Assembly: GCF_042453785.1 (NCBI RefSeq)
Contig: NC_091668.1
Coordinates: 1,619,501 to 1,683,500, forward strand
Direction: 5' to 3'
DNA from: Malus domestica
Taxonomy: Eukaryota > Streptophyta > Magnoliopsida > Rosales > Rosaceae
Length of the DNA: 64,000 nt
Below are positions 1 through 17,687 of the stretch, one piece after another. The notes under the pieces were generated by a model. It had not been told where the DNA came from. It was given only the letters and a program-made list of their open reading frames with translations, and ran no database searches. Both the position numbers and the translations under genes were made by a program. Position 1 is the stretch's first letter; the number at the start of each line of letters is the position of its first letter.

Positions 1-465
1 TCCCTCTCTTTTTTTGGTCAATGTTGGAGCTTGGAATCAGATTTCATTTCTGTACAAACCCACTTAATCTTTTTATGGCATATATGTGTCGTTAATCTGC
101 TATCGCCAGTCCAAACCAGTCCAATCCAATCCAATCCTAACCTTCGCTCGACCTACCTTATTTGCCTTGGATTTTAATTTGATCATTGATAGATTACTGC
201 ATTTATCCTTGTTGCTGGTTGAAAGTTGAATGCAGGCCTCTTAAGATTTGGAATGCTGAGGAAGCTGTGAAATATACATCCCAAAAACCCAAATCACCAC
301 CTCTCACAAGTTACTTGCATGGCAAGCATCCGGATGAAGATTGCCGAGGACATTGCGGAGATGGATCATCCAATTTGGTTTATGCCGAAAACGTTAACAG
401 AAAAATTAAGATTAATCAGAAGAAAGTAATGTACAAATTGTATTGGTGATCCTGTGTTTGTCCAG

Positions 466-733
466 GTTGGTTATGGGGTGGTAAAAGAGCTAGACGGGCA
501 CTTGTGTGGACTGGTACCTTGGGGCGGAGGTGGAGGCAGATCATGGGATGACGGAGTGTTTTCTGGTATCAGCAGATTCATTTGACAAGAACAGCAGACG
601 GTGTTTGCTCAATCCACATTGAGTACGATCGAAACGGCCAATTCATCTGGTCTGTTAGGCATGGAGGCAATGGAGGAAATTCCTCACGTCGTGTAATAAT
701 CCTTTATCTATCTTCATTCTATTTGGTTTGATT
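466..733 (+). pseudogene. Jacalin-related lectin fragment, frameshifted
   Basis: Translation from about 466 gives a lectin-like start with a tryptophan-glycine run and the stretch GRSWDDGVFSGI, ending at a stop near 582. A different frame continues the fold with RQI-like HLT, then IEYDRNGQFIWS and RHGGNGG, ending near 733. These are the hallmark beta-strand motifs of the mannose/galactose-binding jacalin fold (SWDDG near the N-terminus, IEYDKNG, HGGxGG). The two halves join if one base is missing around 577-583. A plausible acceptor (ccag) precedes 466. The rest of the domain (about 150 residues in intact members) is not visible. A single-base assembly error cannot be excluded, but the absent C-terminal half argues for a relic. 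The weak open frame at 186-449 upstream is not recognisable. Confidence 0.55.
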
Positions 734-1011
734 TTTTACGGGCCTAAGTAACAATCCTTAATTAAGGTGACGGCTATGGAGACCATAGGTTATTTATCTT
801 AATGGGCCAAGTTCTCTTAGACCTTTGGTTCAGTCGTGTCGATATTTAGCAAGGTATGTTGAAAGAAAAAAAGAAAGAATTGTATCCACTTTGAAGGTTA
901 AAAAGTGGATTAATACATAAGGAAACTCACATTTTTCCTATCATTAGAAAAATAGTAGGGTTGAAAGATATATGTTTCATCATGTCTAATCTCCTTTTAA
1001 TAATTGACAAA

Positions 1012-1155
1012 AAATAATTCACGTCTTCAACATACATTGAGTTTTATGTACCGAACAAGCTCTTAATGAGTAATCTAATCCAATTCAATAATTCACGTCT
1101 TTAACATACATTGAGTTTGATGCACCGAACAAGCTCTTAATAAGTAATCTAATCT
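1012..1155. repeat. 74-bp tandem duplication
   Basis: Two adjacent copies begin at about 1012 and 1087. Each carries aattcacgtct, acatacattgagttt, caccgaacaagctctt-like and taatctaatc blocks, with a few differences. The period is 74 bp. No coding content. Confidence 0.7.
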
Positions 1156-2894
1156 AATTATAGAATTGAATAGTAATGTATAACTCATTATTCAAGTTGC
1201 ACACCAATTTTCATTCGTGACGTAATCCACCATTCCTTAAATGTAATAAGTTATCAAATTCAATCCAATCATACATGACAAACATAATCGGGTCGTCGTT
1301 TTGGAAAAGTATGAATGGATTTAGCTAGCTAACCTAACTTTTTAAGAAAAAGTAATGCTGATGGTGAGAATTTCAGGTAAAGTTGATTTAGAGAATGACA
1401 TATTAGTGAAAGTTTGCTGCTGTGGCTGTACATTCACCAACTCAATGCCATACACAGTTGTAAAGCCAAACTTTAATCAGAAACCGTGCATGCATGTATA
1501 TGATGTCAAACTGCACCACCATCACAAGAAATTTTTAGTTGTGACAGGAACACAAGTGATACACCATGTGTTTTAATAGGAGTGGTAGGAAATTTTATTT
1601 TTTAAATTATTAACTTTTTAGCACACATATCCCATAATTTGTATAATAACACGTGATGTACTATCTCATGTATCGATTACACTGAAAAATCTCTCTACCA
1701 CCACTAGTGTCATCGCTCAACAAGTGACGCAAAGCAATTGGGAGAATAATATAAATAGAAAGAAACAAATTTGACTAGATCATCAACTGCTTTTGATTAA
1801 TTAATTAAACATTTTTTTAGGTAAGTACTTGAAGTAATTATTTATCAAAATTTTTTTTTGTTTTTTTCTTTATCAAGTGCTTTTATATTATCTTTCTTAG
1901 ATTTTATACTTACATATGAAGCCAAAGAGAAAAAAATTATAGAACTTTGGAAACCTAGCTAAAAGGTTTTCCATTTTGTGCAATAAACTATTAGGTTTGT
2001 TATAACTTCTTCCACTTGATATTTATATATAATAGATATATGAGTCCACTACTCAACTGCCTTAAATAATAAACACCCCTTTTAAATTAGCTTCCCGGAC
2101 TATAGCACCAAAAAAAATAATTATTAATATAATTAGAGTAATGTTAATTATTTAGACACGGAAAATTGATATACTCCCTAATACAGATAGATCTCACATA
2201 AAATAATAATGTTCATCTAACTAAAAATGTATGCTACAGCGATTATGACAATTCGTGTTTCTAAATAACATTATTTGTATTTCACTTTCAACTCTTTTCC
2301 TTCGTCTCAGGTCAACAGATCTTCTCAATTCAAAGATCCCCTAGATCATACACATTCCAGTTGACCGACTAATTCTAATTGTGAGAGACCCCCCTAGAAT
2401 CTAAGAGTGAGCTACATGTGAAAGATACATGTAAAATGCGGTTGTGTGCATGAGCTGATCAATAACAGCTTATAGCTGACATGAAAATGAAGTGTCACTT
2501 AATTTGGTAGACCTAAGTGAATAATTAGGGTTAGGTATCAGATTATATGGCATGATTAGTATAAAAAAAATGCCAATAAATATAAAGAAACATATAAGAT
2601 GATGCCAAACAAGATGGAGAATTGGAGATGCATGGGACCTATGACCTATATATGTTGTGCCGTATGGATAATTGATATGCCACTTGTTGTGGGAAATTCC
2701 AGAACAAATGATGTCAGATGGCAAACTAATAATTAAATTGGATCTGGCAATCTGCTACCATATATAACCCACGAACGATGGACACCAAGATTCTGTGCTA
2801 GAGTTTATCCCTGCAGCTTAGCTTTTTGCATGGGGCAATGCAGTTATGCACGTTGATGCAAAATGCTATGTCGACGTAGTAATTAATTATTAAA

Positions 2895-3040
2895 GAATTT
2901 TAAAGAAAAGTTCTTGGTACGGTTTATTTTAACAAAAATTACATTTTTACATTAAAAATTTAATCTTGGTATTATTCACTTTATCATTTATTTTGTCTTT
3001 ATCTTTAAAACTCAAAATTTTTATGTAATTTTCTTAATTA
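2895..3040 (-). repeat. Family-A MITE-like copy (diverged)
   Basis: About 150 bp matching the dispersed repeat best preserved at 28015-28167. It has the order AAGTTCTTGGTAC, TTTAC-ATTAAAAA, ATTATTCACTTTA, TTTATTTTGTC and TTAAAACTCAAA. This copy is AT-drifted and its ends are unclear. Confidence 0.6.
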
Positions 3041-5773
3041 TTAATGTTCATGACCACGAAAAGAAAATTATACATACAACCTTTCAGGATTGCTGAAGGT
3101 CGCAGGCTCACACAGAGATGATGAATGAACAATGCTGCAAATTAACAGGCTGCATCTTCTTCCACCGACAAATAAATAGCCCCATTTTAATTGGTTTGTA
3201 CCGTATCTAGGGGATAACGTCTTGCCTAGTGAGTGATGTGGCTTCGCGTATGTGTTGTGGTTTTAATGTGGCCTCGCTTGCTAGCGATTGTTTGATGTAG
3301 TCTTGCTTGTGTGGCAGTGACATTACTTGTGCTTCCGTATAAATCTGCTGAGTTTGCCATCTTTGTTTCTGATTTGTTACGGGAGTGCTTGTGCTAGTGT
3401 GTGCGCGCCAATTAGCTGTATGTCTTCTTGTAAAAATTTAGAATCACTAATTGTATATGTATAGGCTACAGCCTATATAGTCGCGCGATAATTTGAAATT
3501 TCATCCATATGCATGTTATATATACATAAAAGGCAAGGCCCTTGCATAATGCGTTTATATTTTGGTCTTGTTGGTTTCTCTCATAAGGAAGTTCATGTAT
3601 GCATACCTTATTTCTTTCCCGTTCAATGAAATTGTTTGAACACATAAAACTGACATAAAATCTTTTAATACAAGTACACTCTTTTATTATATATGAGTTT
3701 TGGCTATATTATAGATTATGTCATTAAGCATCAACTTCGCATGTTCAAATCTTTGCATGTTCAAATAGCCAATGGCGAAGCCAACTAGGGTCATTGACTA
3801 CTCATGACCCCACTTGCTTCATAGCCCCCAAGGAATATTTGTATAATATTTGTTCGTGACTAATATACATAATTGCGGACTAAAAAAATGAGTCAAAAAC
3901 ACTAAATTACGACCTGCTACTTCTGTTGTGTAACTCTATGCATAGTTATTTGTAGTTTTTCTTATTTCTTTGTTTTGTCTTTCTACTAGTATTTCTTGTG
4001 TGCGACCCTATGTTCACAACAAGTGTTTGATTAAATGCTTCACTCTACATGCCTTGGCAGAAATCGATAAAATATGCCATAACTCGTCAGATACCCACTA
4101 AGAGCTCGACGAAATGATCTAATGAATTTTTTTTAGCTTATAACCTCATTGTTATAAAATTTTAGCTCCTTCACTGCAAGTAGCATCACACTTTCTAATA
4201 TTTTTCACCTATTTCATATGCATTGAGTTACAAGCACTTTCATTTCATTTCATGTGTAAATTATTGGGGTATTATTTGTGCTGTTTGATGCCAAGCATGC
4301 ATTGATTCGAAAACCGTTTACTTCATTTCTATTAATGTGTTTCGGGTAGTTGCATCTAATTACTCTGTCTCTCTCTCTGTCCCTCTCTGTCTCTATATAA
4401 ATATAGCATAGGCAATTATGCATAATGCCAATGCTTATCCATATCTCACTGTTCGATATGCGACTTTAAGCTCCCTATTGCTAGCTAGCTATCTTGCTAG
4501 TTTTGTATAATTTGTATTACACAAAGGAGACACACGTAAGAAGCAATCAGCCGTGATGGACGCCTTAATAATGCTTGTTACTATCTGTTTACATTTTGCG
4601 CCCTCATCAGTCATCACTGATGTGAAATGTTAATTATTATGTTATCACAAGTGTTCAATCCAGGTACTAATTCGCGTACGTCGTGTAATTTTGGTAGGGA
4701 AAATGGGATATGAATTTCATCCGGATTCAAATTGTGGAAATTATAAGGATCTTTATATCTTAATTATTTATCGATCATCGTGTGATCATAAATTATTTAA
4801 CTTTTTTTTATTTAAAATTAAATACAAATAGTACATGACGAAAATAGATCGTATAATGTACAATAAACGGTTAAAAAGTGAAAATCCCTAAGATCTCCAT
4901 AAAGTGGATCCAAAGAGGATCCTCTTCCGGGAAAATGAGTCATTTCCTTTTCTCCACTCTCTCGGAAACCCCCTGCATCATGGTTTTCTATACCGCACTT
5001 GTGTTTACGTGTTAACTTCTTAGTGAAATTATATAATGTAGCTGACCACGTGTCAGCTCTATCAAAGTTCTTCGATAAGCATACAGCCTGCAAGAGTAGC
5101 ATAAATCTGTTGAACAAAAAATTAAAGGGCCACAGCATGACCACCTTAATTTGTAGCTCAGCCGCGAATAGTTAAACTATCGCAGAATGCATGTGCAGGC
5201 AAAACATGAAAACCTTGGTAGCTCGACCGTGAATAGTAAAACTGTCGCAGAATGCATGTGCAATTTATTGAGTACAGTATTTGCATGCAATGAAACGAAA
5301 TGAATGGTTACAAAATTAGGTTAGCTTTGGGCCTTGGCCAGCTCTTACGTACGTACTTTGTACTATACATTAATTGTCTTTCGTATATCTTGTGAACTAG
5401 AATTGTCTCTCTACATATTGATAGATACGTCTCAATACTGAATCAACTATAAAACTAATTGACACTACATGAAGTAGTTCAACTTTTTATAAGTACTTGC
5501 AACTTCTCTTTTTTTTCTTCTCGATGTTGGATATACTCTCTAATTTATGTTGAATACCTCATCATGAAGTAGTCAATACAATGATATTATCTATTCCGCT
5601 CCATGTACAGTGCAAGGGGATTCCCCTGGAAAAGATTTAAACCTTTGCCCGCGTGATTCAAGAAGAAATTACAAATATTTAATTTAATATAATACTATAT
5701 GGTTTAAAAAATTACTAATTAAGCTAGTTTGCATGCACTGCATGGTGCTTGGCAGCTTGCTCCTATTTATAAT

Positions 5774-5929
5774 AAGAAAAACTAATGAAAATAACTTGAA
5801 AATTTTGAGTTTTAACGATAAGGACAAAATAAAGGGTAAAGTGAATAGTACCAAGATTGACTTTTTAATGTAAAAATGTGGTTTTTCGTTAAAGTAAACA
5901 GTACTGAGGATTTTTCATTAAAGTTCCCT
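5774..5929 (+). repeat. Family-A MITE-like copy
   Basis: Reads as the complement of the 28015 copy: AAAAACTAATGAAAA at one end, the core blocks GATAAGGACAAAATAAA and AAAATGTGGTTTTTCGTTAAAGTAAACAG (positions 5818-5912), then AAAGTTCCC. The two ends are imperfect inverted repeats of each other. Confidence 0.75.
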
Positions 5930-7045
5930 TTATAATATGATAAAGAAAAATGGGGCCAATAATGATAATGAAAACAATAGGGACTGAATGAGCTGTTCAT
6001 CATGTAATTAAAATCATCAAGACCCGAGGAAAGCAAAAATTTTCTCACTTCTGACATGCATCCTTACAGTCTAATCACGGTTTTAATTGCAATTAGGGTT
6101 TAATACGCGATAAAATCTGTGATTTAGCTACCTTTAATTATAATTTTTTGAAGAAAAAAGAAGAAAAAAATTTAAGAATCTAATCTAGGGAACAATTGGT
6201 GTCAGGAAGGAAAAGAGGCTGCTATGTTATAAACTAACACAAAAGCAATTGTGTTTGCTTTCTTGAGCAGCTTTGCCTGTAAAGTGACCCTTGTGTAGGA
6301 CCTTTGTTGCCTCATTGCTCTGCCCTTTGAGGGAGAAAAAAAAAACTTTTTGTTGTAAATTAAAGACGAGTTTAAACTCAAAAGCAAAGACAGCATGAAC
6401 GAATCATAAAGCAAATAGACAAACTGGCTTTCTCCCTTTTTAGACGCACAAAAGATAGAAGAAGAAAAGAAATAGAGAGCCCCCACTTCCACTTATTTGC
6501 CAAACTTTTGTTGAAAAGAGCAATTACAGCTTTCAAACGAACTCCTATCGATTAATATTATTAATTTTATCATTGTCACTCTAGTTGGTGCTTAAAACTG
6601 CACTAATCGTTCTTATAGTTTAATCCCAATTGATTATATTGAAGGAGTGAGGAGAGGAATGACCAAAATGGTAAAGTGGGATTAAGTGTTACGTAAAAAA
6701 TAAAGTGGATTTTTTACACAATAATGTTTAAGAAAAGAATATAAGTTCATATATATTTTGCTTTTTTTTTTCAGCATGTTAATAGAATCACAATTCGAGC
6801 AGTTGAATTTATATAGTATTTGATGCATATCATTGAGGCTTAGATAAGTTAAGATATTAGAAGATTAAGGATGAATGTCCATAGTTTAGATTAGAAGAAA
6901 ATGAGAAGATGATTGTCAATTTGCTCGAGTTGCATGATTGTTTTGTTTTTGTTATGTAGTTTCCGGTTGCTTGATAATTTATATTCCTTATAAAATATTG
7001 GCGATTATATTTATAAATTTGATTTTATTTCTAATGTTAAGATAA

Positions 7046-7200
7046 AGGAAAACTAATGAAAAAAAAATTGAAAATTTTGAGTCTTAATAATAAGGACAAA
7101 ATAAATGGTAAATTGAATAATACCCGGATTGACTTTTTAGTGTAAAAATATGATTTTTCATTAAAGTAAACAGTATTATAATTTTTTTTAAAGCTCACTT
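7046..7200 (+). repeat. Family-A MITE-like copy
   Basis: Same block order as 5774-5929, starting AGGAAAACTAATGAAAA and running through TAAGGACAAAATAAATGG and AAAGTAAACAGT. The distal end is degraded into a T-rich stretch. Confidence 0.7.
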
Positions 7201-9914
7201 AAGATAATTGGTCATAGTTAACTCTCATTATTTATAAATTAATGGGGTCCTACGCATGCATATATATCTACGTACAGTCCAAATTGGTTGCTGACTAAAA
7301 CAATTGGCCATTAAAATTGTTAGTACACTTGGTCCCTGGACAGGACTCGTGTTGCAATCCCAAGTCTGAAGGACATTTGGCACTGTTAACACACCTCTTC
7401 TTGTCGACAGATTAAACGTGGATTAATTCATTAAGCCAAATTATTTAATGATAATTGTACAACCAAAGCTTCTCATATCTAATCCGGTTGGATTTGGCTA
7501 CCCGACAGAGACAAGACTTCTTGTCAAGACTCAATCTTGTGAACAGAAAAGGGAAACTGTTGATTTGGATTTAACAATGGGAATAATTTGGAAGTATTTT
7601 CCTCGTTTACAACATTGATCTGACAAATGGCCATCAACTTCAAATATAGGTCAAATTTCATTTACAAGTTCTTTAATTTGTATAAAAATACGACAGTGTC
7701 ATACACATATTTATTTTTATTTTTTTTATATATTGTTCAACTTTTTGTTGTTAGAGTAAATAAATTTAAAAAAATTTAATGATAAAAATTAGTAAAAGTA
7801 CATGAGAAATAAAAATAAGTATGTAACTATACTACGAAGATGATAAAAGCAAGCAAGGTAGCTGGGTCCAACTATTCACACCAAGAAAGAAAATGAATAC
7901 ACGCGTCCCCATTTCATGTGGGCTTGTTTTGTGGAAGAAAATGAGATTATAGGCACCACTTGATTTTATATTGTCAATGTCATTCTCAACAAAACCCCAA
8001 TTTTTTGACTCACACAGAAAAATGATTTCTACGATATCCATGTTGATTTATATATTTTTATTCAGGGTCCGTATATGGTATTTTATTGAAAAATAAGGTA
8101 TTAGTATAATTTGAACGTTGAAATTATAAAGTTGAACTCAAAGTTGTACCATTTAATTTTATACTTATTATTTTTCTGACTCATACAATAGAAAATTTCT
8201 ACGCACTATTTTTTTCTTTATTATTTAATTCAAAATTTAGAAATTTAGAAATAGAGAAAGGTATTAAGGTAGAAAATGAGGGTGTTTACTTATCAGAAAT
8301 AGGAATTAAAATCATTTTGATTCTTGATTTTCCAATGTTACTAAATTATGGATAAGGGAATCATTCCACCCCTTAATTTTTTCTACGTTTACTTACACAT
8401 AAGAAATTAGAAAAGTGAAAATTTCTCCCTAAAATCTGTAATGAAATACCAAAAAATAAAAAATCAAATCGACTAGAGGTGATTAGTTGTTTCGATTCAC
8501 ACTCCTTATTTCTTCTATTTTTAAGCTTTCCGATTCATTTGTCCATTTTTGTTGAGTAAACATATTAAAAAAAGACCTTGACCCAAACATATTTCCAACA
8601 CCATATTTCCGTGTGCTCGGGTTAACTTATATTTTCACCATTGGCCTAGTTTAATTATTATGAATCCTAATTATTCCTTACTGGCGAATTCCCATTCATC
8701 ACGTCTGTAGTGAAAGACAAGTGAATTAGACAAGCTATTATTACGTGGTCCAACAAATGTGTATATGTATCAAAGCTCAAAATATGCACTCACTGATTGG
8801 ATAATCATTTTCATTCCTAGACAAAGGTGGAAGAGTTGTCAATTTGCAGAAAGCCCTCCTAAACAGTGACTTCTTTAACCAGACAACGGTTTTACACCGT
8901 AACTATTTCCTTTCTTTGTTCTCTATGGAGGTTTTTTGGTTGTTAATAGCGTAACTTGAATACTTGAATATATATATATTTTTTTTTTTTTCAGATTTGG
9001 GTTTCAACCAATTCGCTTAAACAGTATGCACTCTCCACTACTTTCAAAGTTGAATCTTCCTTCACATAGTTTAAATAAAACTTAGTATTGAATATCATTT
9101 GGTATAAAAAATAAAAGAAAAATAGAAACTACAATCTTGGTATGAGAATCGTATTCTTATCCAAGAAGCTAGGTGTTCCTAAACTGCAAAGACTTGACTA
9201 ATCTAAGGGCCACATCCATTAAATTCTTATATTTATAACCAACTAATTATTTGCGAAGACTTGATACCAATCTAAGAAAAATCTAGAAGTGGGTGCCAAC
9301 AATTCCCACTTGGGAAATTGACATCGATCTATGTCTCACTTAAAAATTAACCTAGAAGACTGACTAATTTCCAAACGCCCACTTGTTGTTTTATGAATGT
9401 TTTTAGTTTGGAAAGCATGAAAAACCATAATTAAGTCCATAATTAGTCATTTGCAATCTAAGCTTTAGATTCTGCGATTTTCTTAGATTTAATTTAATTG
9501 ATTAAACATCTGGTTGTGTTGTGTAGTGTTTGATATGGATTGAGAGGGAGGGAGGGAGGCTTTCACTAAAGCCTAAAGAAACCCTAGCAGCTAAAAAGAA
9601 AGGGAAGGGAGAGAGAATCTTCAAATCTTTATTGGTAGCTGCATTAAGCTGAATCGAACATCGTCGCAGTGGTGCGGCACCCATGTGAAGGTTCCCTCCC
9701 TCGTGTCCCCACACAGATCCTCCGTATCCACATGTGGGCCCCCACCATCCCTTCCCTTCCCTTCCCTTCCTATCTTCCTCCTCAAAGCAGGATCTCTGGG
9801 CAGTGCATTGGGTAATATGGTAATGGGTCATGAGAGAAAATCCTGGCTAGGGTTAACTTATACTTTTTTACCAAACAAAAAAAATTATTACGTATACGTG
9901 TCTCTGAACTCTCT

Positions 9915-9970
9915 CACGTGAACAGACACGTGTCCTCGGACCCCACGCCCCGACCCTTTGTCCTTTAAAT
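9915..9970 (+). promoter_or_regulatory. G-box pair with TATA-like element upstream of CKX
   Basis: CACGTG at 9915-9920 and the palindrome GACACGTGTC at 9925-9934 are G-box/ABRE-type cores 10 bp apart (start to start). A TATA-like TTTAAATAG follows near 9963. This could be the core promoter of a long-leader CKX transcript starting near 9990. Binding by bZIP or bHLH factors is known for such cores in general; use here is inference. Confidence 0.45.
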
Positions 9971-10383
9971 AGAGGACCTGCATGTTATAACCTAGACACA
10001 AAAGAGAGAGATACAGTCAGAAACTCTGTATAATTTGTTGTTTGTTGCCTCGGAAAATTGTAGGGTGAGAGAAGAAATATTAACATACATATATTACCTG
10101 CAGTTATCTGCTAAAATATTATGCAGTATATATGTATGTGAGTGTACTTGCAGTCTTGTAACGTGAAGAAATCGAGTTCTGGAAAAGAACGAAAGAAAGA
10201 GAAGCTGAGCGAATCTGTTCATGTTGCGTACAAAATCTTTAAAGCGAAATCAGCCTTACGTTATCTCCACGACTTCCCACATCCCCCTCCTTCCCTCTGC
10301 GACAAAGATTTTGTTCCTTCTCATTTTTTGCTTAATAATTTCTCACAATTTTCGTTAATTATTTCCTCTCACTCTGTCCCTCA

Positions 10384-10394
10384 CTATATATATA
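10384..10394 (+). promoter_or_regulatory. Proximal TATA box of CKX
   Basis: TATATATATA lies about 190 bp upstream of the CKX start codon, followed by a CT/CCG-rich leader. It is placed for a 5' UTR of roughly 160 nt. It competes with the TATA-like element near 9963 as the transcription start determinant. Confidence 0.5.
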
Positions 10395-10584
10395 GCTAGA
10401 GTACGTAAACCTAGCTGCCACCACCGCCACCTACTTCTCTCCGCCGTTGTCCTCAGTTTTCTAATCCTTCATCCTTCTAGCCGCCGCCTCCTCCTCCATT
10501 ATGTAGCCCTATACCTAATTCATCATTTTAAACCAAACAAAGAAAATCAAGATCAAGAACAAGAATAGTAACGTACTCGAATAC

Positions 10585-16737
<6,153 letters not shown>

Positions 16738-17687
16738 TGAACGAAACGCACAGCTTCTAGGGTTAGTCTTGTGCATGTAAATATTTTAGATGAATTTTCT
16801 ATTGGGATGTGATATCTACATCACTTTTTACTTCTTCCACACATTTTTAGTTTTCGATTGTCAAATCGGATGAATTGAAGAGGATCAATAGACATAAATT
16901 AACAAGGAGTGTGTGAGAAGTAAAATGAGGTGTGTGGATAGCACACCATTTTTTTTTTAAGAAAAACTAATGAAAAGTTCTCAAAAACTTTAATTTTAAT
17001 GAAAAATGACAAATAAAGGTGTGAGTTAATAGTAGTAGAAAAGGTAAAAATGTTATTTTTCGTTAAAAGTGAACAGTACCGAAAGTGTTTTTTTATTTTT
17101 TATGATCAAATAGGTATTTGTTATTAGAAAGAAAATGAGGGGGCCTTTTTTGGAGTTGCTCAATTTAGATGCTCGGATCACGTGACTGTCTGGCCGAGGC
17201 CGTGTGTGACTAGAGACTAGAGAGGGTGGATGGGGCAGGAATACAGTGGTGGGACTGGATGAAATGTTTTTGTGTCTTTGGTTGTAGAGGTGAGGTGGCA
17301 TGACCATCCGTACTCAAGAATTTCTCGTCTTCTACGGTTGTTCATCGAGGGTGAGAAGCAAATAGTGGGCCCGGGCAGGGTCCAGGACCACAATCTGCAT
17401 ATGTTATGTGTTGCATGCAGCGCCCGTGATCCCGACAGCCCTGTCTGGTTTTGTTCAAGGACTCGGACGTCTTTGTCCTCAACCTCTTCCAACACAAGCT
17501 GGTTCCTGTTCCATGACTCCATCATCCTTCATGGTTTGTAAAATTATAGCTATACCCTTCTTAGAGTGGTCTCCATGTAGAAGTAGAAGAACATGTGAAG
17601 TACAGAAATGTGAATGCACAGTACACATTAAGCGAAATCTACTCGTAAAATACGTGGTCCGGCGGTCTGCCATTAACATGTAAGGTT
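16738..17687. other. Convergent intergenic region between CKX and RsmI genes
   Basis: Contains the 3' UTRs of both convergent genes. A family-B MITE-like copy lies at about 16806-16952 (TATCTACATCACTTTTTACTTCTTCC at one end, answered by GGTGTGTGGATAGCACACC at the other). A variant family-A copy lies at 16961-17096. I see no gene in 17100-17680; overlapping open frames on both strands there lack recognisable motifs. Confidence 0.6.

Larger units (their letters stand above)
740..9900. other. Gene-poor intergenic region
   Basis: No convincing gene in about 9 kb; open frames are short and lack family signatures. It holds family-A MITE-like copies near 2895-3040, 5774-5929 and 7046-7200, a 74-bp tandem duplication at 1012-1155, a second tandem pair at 5153-5263 (units near 5153 and 5218), and pyrimidine/purine-rich low complexity at 9540-9780 including a CCTTC run. 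The last kilobase is probably distal promoter of the CKX gene. Confidence 0.6.

Noticed and set aside
9502-9831. 109-aa minus-strand frame upstream of CKX
   Set aside because: Lies in low-complexity pyrimidine/purine DNA and has no recognisable motif.
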